Assembly (NCBI GenBank): GCA_030150085.1
Contig: JASLGJ010000362.1
Span: 1 to 5,074 of the forward strand
Reading direction: 5' to 3'
DNA from: Candidatus Elarobacter sp.
GTDB lineage: Bacteria; Vulcanimicrobiota; Vulcanimicrobiia; Vulcanimicrobiales; Vulcanimicrobiaceae
Length of the DNA stretch: 5,074 nt
Positions 1 to 5,074 of the stretch are shown here, one piece after another (the first letter of the stretch is position 1; every line of letters begins with the position of its first letter). The notes beneath the pieces are model-generated. The model did no database searches and was not told where the DNA came from. It worked only from the letters and a program-made list of their open reading frames with translations. A program made the translations under genes and the position numbers.

Positions 1-106
1 CACGCGCCGGGTGCGCGGCGGGGCGTGGCGCAGGGCGGCGTACTCGATCGCGCGCAGCGCGAGGTTGAGCGCGGTCGCGCAGGCCACGTCGCGCACCCGG
101 CGCGTG
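1..106. repeat. Long inverted repeat at the window edge (17-bp perfect core)
   Basis: Positions 1-17 (cacgcgccgggtgcgcg) are the exact reverse complement of 90-106. Continuing inward, 22 of 24 positions match between 1-24 and 83-106, with mismatches at 18/89 and 21/86. The arms enclose about 58 nt. The outer end of the repeat may continue beyond the left edge, because position 1 is the edge itself. Transcribed from either strand it would form a long GC-rich hairpin. It lies about 170 nt downstream of the flhA stop, so it could help end flhA transcription, but no T-run follows within the window. A REP/REPIN-like element or a remnant of a mobile element is also possible. The left arm and the right arm both fall in the weak plus-strand ORF, where they encode the related strings TRRVR and RTRRV. 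Confidence 0.65.
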
Positions 107-250
107 GTCTGCACGCTGAACTACGCCGTCGCGCTCGGCTACATGGCACTGATCTGGCCGAACAACCTGCGCACCGACTTCGACCTCGCCGCGGCCACCG
201 CGCGCACCCGCCGAACGCCGAGCCTCATCCTGCGCAGCTGGAGGCTGTGA
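2..250 (+). CDS. 3' end of an unrecognised plus-strand ORF (partial, low confidence)
   Basis: An open frame enters from the left edge and stops at TGA 248-250, 25 bp short of the flhA stop, so the two would converge. What supports it is codon periodicity: of about 82 visible codons only two (GCA at 146 and CGA at 212) end in A or T, while A and T are common at first and second positions, and the pattern continues to the stop. The part after about residue 35 reads like protein, with a hydrophobic stretch (LNYAVALGYMALIWP, near 116-160) followed by a basic tail. The first third is rich in Arg and Ser and could be an antisense shadow. A minus-strand frame sharing the same wobble positions is open only from 114 leftward and is broken by TAG at 121-123 and 139-141, so the plus reading is simpler. 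I do not recognise a family. The true start lies outside the window. Confidence 0.35.
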   Translation, partial: TRRVRGGAWRRAAYSIARSARLSAVAQATSRTRRVVCTLNYAVALGYMALIWPNNLRTDFDLAAATARTRRTPSLILRSWRL

Positions 251-275
251 CGATTCCGAGATCGTGGGGCACGGA

Positions 276-2321
276 TCAGGCCTCCGTCAGGTGGGCGGGT
301 TCGTCGAGGACGGCGACCGGTTCGATGGCGGTCTCGGGCGGCAGCTCGGCGTAGGCGTAGACCGGCACGCCGGGCGCCGTCCGCTCCAGGAACTCCGCCA
401 GCAGCGGGCGCAGCGGCGCGGTGACGACGAGCGCGGGCGGGCCCGGCGTCTCCGCCGCGTAGCGCGTCACCGCTTCGCGGACGTGGACGGCGGTGCGCGG
501 GTCGGGCGCGAGGCCGCCCTCGGCGGACCACATCCGGCCCAGCTCCGCCTCGAACGCGGGCGCGAGGATCAGCGGGCGCAGTGTTTGCACGCCGTCGCGG
601 CGGAGCTGCTGCGGGACGACTATCCGCCGCGCGGCTTCGGCCAGCTCGCGCGGGTCGCGGGTCGCGGCGGCGGCGTCGCTCAGCGCTTCGAACACCGCGA
701 CCGGGTCGCGCGGCCAGACGCGCTCGCGCAGCAGGTGGCCGAACGCGCGGTGCGCGGCGGCGAGCGGCAGCGCGTCGCCGCCGACGTCCTTCATCACCGA
801 CGGTACGGAGACGCGCAGGTGCTCGACCAGCGTCTGGAACTCCTGGCGGCCGAACAGCTCGGCGGCGTGGCGGCGCACCGTATCGGAGAGGTGCGAGCCG
901 ACGATCGAGATCGCGTCGAACGCCAGCGCGCCGGCCGTTTGCGCGCGCTCGCGCTCGTCGTAGCCGATCCAGCGCGCGGCCAGGCCGTACACCGGCTCGG
1001 TCGTCGCCTCGCCGCCGACGCGCTCCAGCACCTCCGGCGCGCCGACCGCGACCAGCCGGTCGAGCCGCACGGTTCCCTCGGCCACGACGCGGTCGCGCAC
1101 GCGCAGCGCGTAGGTGGCCGGGTCGCGCAGCGGGTCGTCGCGCAGGCGCACGGCGGGGATCACCAGGCCGAGCTCGGCCGCCAGCGCGCGGCGCACGTCG
1201 CCCACCCGGTCGAGCAGCGCCTCGCAGTTCGGCTCGGCCAGCAGCGGGTAGAGCTCGGCGCCGACGTCGATCGCCAGCGCGTCGACTCCCACCAAGCCGA
1301 AGGCGTTCTCCGGGCGGCGCACCGCCTCGCGCCGGCGCTGCTCGTGCGCGGCCCGCGCGCCCGCCGCGAGCTGCTTCTGCTTGCGCTCGGCGAGCAGCGC
1401 GGCACCGAACGCGGCGATCCCGATCGTCGCGAACAGCGGGGCCGGGAACGCCGGGACGAAGGCCAGCGCGAAGACCAGCGCCGCGGCGACGCGCAGCACG
1501 TCGGGCCGGGCCAGCAGCTGGGCGGCGAGGTCGACGCCCAGCGCGCCCTCGCCCGCCACGCGGGTCACCATCATCCCCATCGCGGTCGAGATCAGGAACG
1601 CCGGCAGGGTGGTCAGCAGCGCGTTGCCGATCGAGAGGATGGCGAACGTCTCGATGGCGGCCAGCGGTGCCATGCCGTGGTAGAGCGTGCCGACCGCGAT
1701 CCCGCCCAGCAGATTGAGCACCACGATCACCAGCGCCGCGACCGCGTCGCCCTTGACGAACTTGCCCGCCCCGTCCATCGCGGCGTAGAAGTCGGCCTCG
1801 CGCTGGACCCGCGCGCGCTTGGCCCGCGCGCTCTGCGCGTCGAGCATCCCGGCGTGCAGGTCGGCGTCGACCGCCATCTGCTTGCCCGGCATCGCGTCGA
1901 GCGTAAAGCGGGCGCAGACCTCGGCCACGCGCTGTGCCCCGTTGGCGATCACCACGAACTGAATCGTGATCAGGATCGCGAACACGATCAGCCCGACCAC
2001 CACGTTGCCGCGCACGACGAACGCACCGAACGCCGGGATCAGCGCGCCGACGCCGTCGGCCTCGTGCCCCTGGGTGAGGATCAGCCGCGTCGCGCTGACG
2101 TCGAGCGAGAGCCGGAACAGCGTCGCCAGCAGCAGCGACGGCGCGAAGGCCGAGAACTCCAGCGGCTCCTCGACGCGCAGCGAGATCAGCAGCACCAGCG
2201 CCGAGCCGAAGATGTTGAGCGCCAGCAGCGCGTCGAGCACCGGCGGCGGCAGCGGCACGATCAGGATCGCCACCACCCCGAGCACGGCGACGGCGAACCC
2301 GGTGGTGAGCCTGGCGTTCAC
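276..2321 (-). CDS. flhA: FlhA-type export gate protein of the flagellar/type III secretion apparatus
   Basis: This is the FHIPEP-family membrane protein that forms the nonameric export gate at the inner membrane and docks substrates and chaperones through its cytoplasmic domain. Counting from GTG 2321 (681 aa, near the usual ~690), hydrophobic segments lie near residues 8-24, 28-47, 58-75, 105-126, 192-212, 224-246, 275-293 and 295-311, the expected eight. The family signature spans 131-154 (RVAEVCARFTLDAMPGKQM and on). The loop AMDGAGKFVKGD ends at Asp192, which corresponds to the functionally important Asp208 of Salmonella FlhA as I recall the alignment. A charged linker (about 312-338) leads to the cytoplasmic domain (340-681), with HLSDTVRRHAAELFGRQE at 477-494 and a C-terminal LVVTAPLRPLLAEFLER plus AELPPE block. 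The GRQE segment favours flagellar FlhA over injectisome SctV. A GTG at 2369 would add 16 residues, but 5 of those 16 codons end in A or T, unlike the gene body, and they overlap a hairpin. No clear Shine-Dalgarno precedes 2321. The gene is intact. Confidence 0.9.
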   Translation of the reverse strand: MNARLTTGFAVAVLGVVAILIVPLPPPVLDALLALNIFGSALVLLISLRVEEPLEFSAFAPSLLLATLFRLSLDVSATRLILTQGHEADGVGALIPAFGAFVVRGNVVVGLIVFAILITIQFVVIANGAQRVAEVCARFTLDAMPGKQMAVDADLHAGMLDAQSARAKRARVQREADFYAAMDGAGKFVKGDAVAALVIVVLNLLGGIAVGTLYHGMAPLAAIETFAILSIGNALLTTLPAFLISTAMGMMVTRVAGEGALGVDLAAQLLARPDVLRVAAALVFALAFVPAFPAPLFATIGIAAFGAALLAERKQKQLAAGARAAHEQRRREAVRRPENAFGLVGVDALAIDVGAELYPLLAEPNCEALLDRVGDVRRALAAELGLVIPAVRLRDDPLRDPATYALRVRDRVVAEGTVRLDRLVAVGAPEVLERVGGEATTEPVYGLAARWIGYDERERAQTAGALAFDAISIVGSHLSDTVRRHAAELFGRQEFQTLVEHLRVSVPSVMKDVGGDALPLAAAHRAFGHLLRERVWPRDPVAVFEALSDAAAATRDPRELAEAARRIVVPQQLRRDGVQTLRPLILAPAFEAELGRMWSAEGGLAPDPRTAVHVREAVTRYAAETPGPPALVVTAPLRPLLAEFLERTAPGVPVYAYAELPPETAIEPVAVLDEPAHLTEA

Positions 2322-2353
2322 GAGGCGGGACGATCCGGAGCGATGCGCTGCAT
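2318..2353 (-). CDS. Candidate 11-codon leader micro-ORF overlapping the flhA start
   Basis: An ATG at 2353-2351 opens a frame reading MQRIAPDRPAS and stops at TGA 2320-2318. The stop shares four bases (GTGA, 2321-2318) with the proposed GTG start of flhA, the usual geometry of translational coupling. The ATG lies inside the inner stem of the hairpin at 2329-2365. No good Shine-Dalgarno precedes it, and so short a frame can arise by chance. It is listed because its stop falls exactly on the flhA start, and because the alternative upstream flhA start looks non-coding. Confidence 0.2.
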   Translation of the reverse strand: MQRIAPDRPAS

Positions 2354-2365
2354 GCCCGGATCGTC
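2329..2365 (-). promoter_or_regulatory. Stem-loop immediately upstream of the flhA start
   Basis: A perfect 10-bp inverted repeat: plus-strand gacgatccgg at 2329-2338 pairs with ccggatcgtc at 2356-2365. Inside it a second 4-bp stem (atgc 2343-2346 with gcat 2350-2353) closes a 3-nt loop. In the minus-strand transcript the base of the hairpin is 7 nt from GTG 2321, so it covers the place where a ribosome-binding site should sit. No T-run follows it, so a standard intrinsic terminator is unlikely. A translational control element or a protein-binding palindrome fits better. Confidence 0.6.
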
Positions 2366-2372
2366 GCACGCC

Positions 2373-2405
2373 GAGGTTGCCGCGGTGTTACCGCGGCGTC
2401 ACCTC
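2373..2405 (-). promoter_or_regulatory. Stem-loop between the M16 gene and flhA, with a Shine-Dalgarno-like 5' arm
   Basis: A perfect 8-bp stem (plus-strand gccgcggt 2379-2386 with accgcggc 2390-2397) closes a 3-nt loop. A further 5-bp stem lies outside it (gaggt 2373-2377 with acctc 2401-2405), separated by a 1-by-3 internal loop. In the minus-strand transcript the 5' arm is GAGGT followed by GA, the best Shine-Dalgarno-like string in the gap, and it is paired when the hairpin forms. The hairpin begins 18 nt after the M16 stop, where a terminator would be expected, but it lacks a U-tract. It could protect the M16 mRNA 3' end, act as an attenuator, or be a terminator of unusual type. Confidence 0.6.
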
Positions 2406-2423
2406 ATTTGCTCGGTTCGGCGG

Positions 2424-5074
2424 TCACTTGCCCGGTTCGACGACCACGCGCAGGAAGCGGTCGGGGTCGATGCGGTGCAGCGCGTGCTGCACCTGGGCGG
2501 GCGTCGTGGCGAGCAGCGCGTGCCAGAAGTACGACTCGCTGCCGGTGAAGGCCAAGCCGACTTTGGAGCCGGCCAGCATGTCGTCGGCCACGCCGGTGTA
2601 GCTGTCGAGCGGGAGCACGCGCTGCGCCAGCAAGAGCGCCTTGGCGCGCTGCAGCTCGACGACCGGCAAGGCGTGCGTCTGCAGGCGCTTGATGATCGCG
2701 ACCAGCGCCGCGTTGGCCGGCGCGACGTTCTTCGCGTCGCTGGCATAGCTGATGCTGAACTCGGCGCCGTTGGAGTCGACGCTAACGTTCGAGTCGGTGC
2801 TGTAGACGTAGCCGCGCCGGGTGCGGAGCTCCTCGAACAGCAGCGAGCCGGTGCCTTCGCCCGAAAGGATCGTGTTGGCGAGCAGCAGCGGCACGTAGTC
2901 GTCGTCGCTGCGGCTCATGCGGAACGCCTGCTTGAGCGTGACCTCCGACTGCGTGTTGGTGGCCGATTTCACCGTGACCGTGCGCGCCCGCGCGGGGGCG
3001 GCGTGCAGCGACGGGTAGCGGAACGTCGGCCGCGGCCCGGTCGCCTTCCAGGGGCCGAAGTATTTCTCCAGCGCGGCGGAGACGCGCTCGGGCGCGACGT
3101 CGCCGACGACGGCGACGGTCGTCTCGTCCGGGCGGTACGCGAAGCGGTAGTAGCGCTCGACGTCGGCCTGCGTGATCGCCGCGATCGTCCGCTCGGTCAC
3201 GTCGCGCCGGCGCGGGTCGCCGGGCGGGTAGAGCGCGAGCCGCTGGGCGAGATCGGCCTTCGTCTTGGGCAGGCCGTTGCTGACCGCGACGCTCTGCATC
3301 ACCGCCGCTTTCGCCACCGGGAACGCGGCGCCGAACGACGTGTGCAGGATGCCGTCCGCCAGCAGCTCGACCCCGCGCTCGAAGTCCTTCGCCTGCACCT
3401 CCAGGCTGAAGGTGCGCTGGATCTTCGGGGTCGCGGCGATCGCGTCGAACTGCGCCACGTAGGCTTTGCGGTCGTAGGTCGTCGTGGCGTAGCCGAGCAG
3501 GTAGTCGACCAGCAGCGTGACGCCGTCCTTGCCGGCCGGCTCGTACAGCTGCGGGTCGGTGCGGATGTAGCCGGACAGCACGACAGTCGGCGCGACCGTC
3601 TCGCGCCGCGCGGCGTAGCGCAGCCCGTTGCTCAAGCGGTGCACGGTCGCGGTCGGATCGTCCTCGGGCGCGCGCAGCGGCGCTTTGAGCGCGACTTGCG
3701 CCCAGGCCGGCAGCGGCTCGTGCGCGCTGGGCGTGAAGCCGATGTGCTCGACGCCCGCCGACGGGTCGGTCTTCGCCATCGCGTGCGTCGGCTTGGCCGC
3801 GATGAGCATCGTGAGCTGGTGGTCGGGCGAGAGATACGTGCGCAGGACGCGGTCGACGTCCGCCGCGGTGACGGCCCCGAGCGCCTGGTAGATCGCGTCG
3901 GGCGTCGGCTGGTTCTGCTCCACCGCCTCGGCCCAGGCGAACCCGAGTCCCGAGATCGACGCCTGGCGATACGCCTGTTCGCTGAGCAGCTTCAGCTTCG
4001 CCGTCTCGACCAGCTCGGGCGGCACGCCGTCCCTGCGGTACGTCTCCAGCGCTTGGGCCAGCAGCGGCGCGACGCTGTCGGCCGGCTTGCCGCCGGCGGG
4101 GATGCCGAGCAGAAACGCCGCGCCGGTCGCCGGGAACATGCTCGTCATCGGGATCGCCGCGAGCAGCTTGCCGTCGGCGGTGAGGTCGGCGAGCGTGGTG
4201 CGGCCGCCGCGCAGCACTTCGCCGAGCACGCGCGCCGCCGCGTAGTCGGGCGCGTCCGTGCCGGGCAGCCGGTACCCCAGCACGCCGAAGCCGACCGGAA
4301 AGTCGATCGTCGCCTGCAGCGTCGAGGTCGCCAGCGTCGGCACGACGACCGGCTTGCGCACCGGCACTTCACCGGCGGGCGTCGCGTCGAAGCGCGCGTG
4401 GACCTGGGCCAGCACCTGCGCCGGATCGATGTCGCCCGCCACGATCAGCGTCGCGTTCGCCGGCTTGTACCAGGTGCGGTAGAAGGCGCGGATGTCGTCG
4501 GCGGTCATCTTCTCGAAGCTGGGTACCGTGCCGCCGGACGCGGTCGCGAACGGCGTGCCGGCGAAGAACGTCTCGCGCAGCGTCTTGCCGATCGTGTAGG
4601 TCGGCTGGCTCTCCTGCGCGCGGATCTCCTGTTCGATCGCGCCGCGCTCGGTCGCCCAGTCGGCCGCGCGGATCGTGGCGTTGGTCATCCGGTCGGCTTC
4701 GATGCGCAGCGCCAGATCGACGTACGCCGCCGGCAGCTTGTAGTAGTACAGCGTGCTCTCGTCGCCGGTCATCGCGTTGTAGCTTGCGCCCATGCGCGCG
4801 GCGATATCGGCGAGCTGGCCGCCCGAGAGAGTCGTGGTGCCGCGGAACAGCATGTGCTCGGTGGCGTGCGCGATGCCGGGCAGCGTGTCGTCGGCGTCGC
4901 CGACGCCGTAGGACACCAGCGTCGTCGCGACCGGCGCGAGCTTGTCGGGCAGCAGCACGACGTGCATGCCGTTGGCGAGCGTCGCGCGCACCGGTGCGTT
5001 CGCGCCGGCCGGCGCGGGCGCCGCGGAGAGGGCCGGCGCGGGAGCCGCTGAGGCGGCCGGCGCGGGCGCGGGCT
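2424..5074 (-). CDS. Single-chain M16 (pitrilysin-family) zinc metallopeptidase, N-terminus outside the window
   Basis: Residues are counted from the Val codon at 4991 (855 aa to TGA 2426-2424). The first M16 half carries the inverted zinc motif HATEH at 42-46: His42 and His46 bind zinc and Glu45 is the catalytic base. The third ligand is Glu122, 76 residues after His46 as in the family, with the conserved Glu115 seven residues before it. The stretch GASYNAMTGDEST (68-80) and the strand VAGDIDP (184-190) are also typical. The second half (about 445-855) repeats the fold but has lost HxxEH (LLVDYLL, 493-499). It keeps the substrate-side ELRTRRGYVYS block (721-731). This active/inactive pairing in one chain matches pitrilysin- and PqqL-like enzymes, which degrade peptides in a closed chamber. 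The frame stays open for 27 codons upstream of 4991, all Ala/Pro/Ser-rich, so GTG 4991 is not the start. A signal peptide or lipobox beyond the edge, and hence a periplasmic location, is inferred. Confidence 0.93.
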   Translation of the reverse strand, partial: PAPAPAASAAPAPALSAAPAPAGANAPVRATLANGMHVVLLPDKLAPVATTLVSYGVGDADDTLPGIAHATEHMLFRGTTTLSGGQLADIAARMGASYNAMTGDESTLYYYKLPAAYVDLALRIEADRMTNATIRAADWATERGAIEQEIRAQESQPTYTIGKTLRETFFAGTPFATASGGTVPSFEKMTADDIRAFYRTWYKPANATLIVAGDIDPAQVLAQVHARFDATPAGEVPVRKPVVVPTLATSTLQATIDFPVGFGVLGYRLPGTDAPDYAAARVLGEVLRGGRTTLADLTADGKLLAAIPMTSMFPATGAAFLLGIPAGGKPADSVAPLLAQALETYRRDGVPPELVETAKLKLLSEQAYRQASISGLGFAWAEAVEQNQPTPDAIYQALGAVTAADVDRVLRTYLSPDHQLTMLIAAKPTHAMAKTDPSAGVEHIGFTPSAHEPLPAWAQVALKAPLRAPEDDPTATVHRLSNGLRYAARRETVAPTVVLSGYIRTDPQLYEPAGKDGVTLLVDYLLGYATTTYDRKAYVAQFDAIAATPKIQRTFSLEVQAKDFERGVELLADGILHTSFGAAFPVAKAAVMQSVAVSNGLPKTKADLAQRLALYPPGDPRRRDVTERTIAAITQADVERYYRFAYRPDETTVAVVGDVAPERVSAALEKYFGPWKATGPRPTFRYPSLHAAPARARTVTVKSATNTQSEVTLKQAFRMSRSDDDYVPLLLANTILSGEGTGSLLFEELRTRRGYVYSTDSNVSVDSNGAEFSISYASDAKNVAPANAALVAIIKRLQTHALPVVELQRAKALLLAQRVLPLDSYTGVADDMLAGSKVGLAFTGSESYFWHALLATTPAQVQHALHRIDPDRFLRVVVEPGK
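5007..5074 (-). repeat. 24-bp tandem repeat encoding an Ala/Pro-rich linker in the M16 peptidase
   Basis: The string gccggcgcggg recurs at 5008-5018, 5032-5042 and 5056-5066, exactly 24 bp apart. Units 5007-5030 and 5031-5054 match at 20 of 24 positions, and a third begins at 5055 and leaves the window. On the minus strand the units read LSAAPAPA, ASAAPAPA and a partial PAPAPA. This is an in-frame, length-variable, flexible tether just before the first M16 domain, of the kind found after signal peptides in exported proteins. Confidence 0.75.

Noticed and set aside
1..114. Minus-strand frame from GTG 114 running off the left edge
   Set aside because: It reads as a plausible Ala/Leu-rich helix, but it has no ribosome-binding site, both its ends lie in the inverted repeat, and the uninterrupted plus frame shares its third positions. 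It is kept only as an alternative reading.
201..210. Third copy of cgcgcacccg, also found at 90-99
   Set aside because: A 10-bp match of a low-complexity GC string is expected by chance in this composition, and the flanks do not match.
251..264. Small hairpin (cgat/atcg) just after the flhA stop
   Set aside because: Only about 4-5 bp including a wobble pair and no U-run, so it is too weak to call a terminator.
139..531. A 130-codon minus-strand frame overlapping the 3' end of flhA
   Set aside because: It is highly Arg/Pro/Ala-rich and lies out of frame inside a clearly conserved gene, so it is a compositional shadow.
2373..2405. Standard Rho-independent terminator for the M16 gene
   Set aside because: The stem is strong and well placed, but the following transcript sequence (GGCGUGCGAC) has no U-run.
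2399..2407. Minimal ORF ATGAGGTGA with a Shine-Dalgarno-like core
   Set aside because: A two-codon frame is expected by chance. No start codon lies at a suitable distance after GAGGTG unless the hairpin folds.
4989..4991. GTG 4991 as the start of the M16 peptidase
   Set aside because: The frame is open upstream to the window edge and encodes a repetitive Ala/Pro linker, so the real start is outside the window.
264..5051. A 1595-codon plus-strand open frame covering both main genes
   Set aside because: It is the exact codon-for-codon complement of both minus-strand genes, which happen to be in register. It stays open because TTA, CTA and TCA codons are nearly absent from these GC-rich genes. 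Its Arg/His/Gln/Asp-rich translation matches no family, and its stop at 5049-5051 is simply a TCA serine codon of the peptidase linker.

Overview
The window comes from a very GC-rich bacterial genome (roughly 70% G+C by eye, not counted), with almost only G or C at third codon positions. It holds two well-supported genes, both on the minus strand. One is the 3' portion of a large single-chain M16 (pitrilysin-family) zinc metallopeptidase, which runs off the right edge. The other is a complete flhA-type gene for the membrane gate of a flagellar or type III export apparatus. An export gate plus a probably exported M16 peptidase points to a bacterium with a flagellum or related secretion machine. 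The sequence alone does not fix the phylum; a GC-rich lineage such as Eremiobacterota/Vulcanimicrobiota or a proteobacterium is possible, and that is only a guess.

Layout, left to right. Positions 1-250 carry the open 3' end of an unrecognised plus-strand reading frame, converging on flhA. The same stretch contains a 17-bp perfect inverted repeat (1-17 against 90-106) that touches the window edge. flhA follows on the minus strand, best read as 2321 down to 276. The 102-bp gap between flhA and the peptidase gene (2322-2423) holds two strong hairpins in tandem and an 11-codon micro-ORF whose stop overlaps the flhA GTG. The peptidase gene occupies 2424 to the right edge, and its visible N-terminal end is an Ala/Pro-rich linker built from a 24-bp tandem repeat.

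The two genes have no obvious shared function. The peptidase is probably periplasmic or secreted, while FlhA is an inner-membrane gate. They are co-oriented and close enough to be co-transcribed, but the structured gap suggests that the junction is regulated or terminated. I found no tRNA, rRNA, CRISPR array, insertion sequence or convincing promoter. I do not see a wholly new system here. The least explained parts are the structured leader of flhA and the inverted repeat at the left edge.
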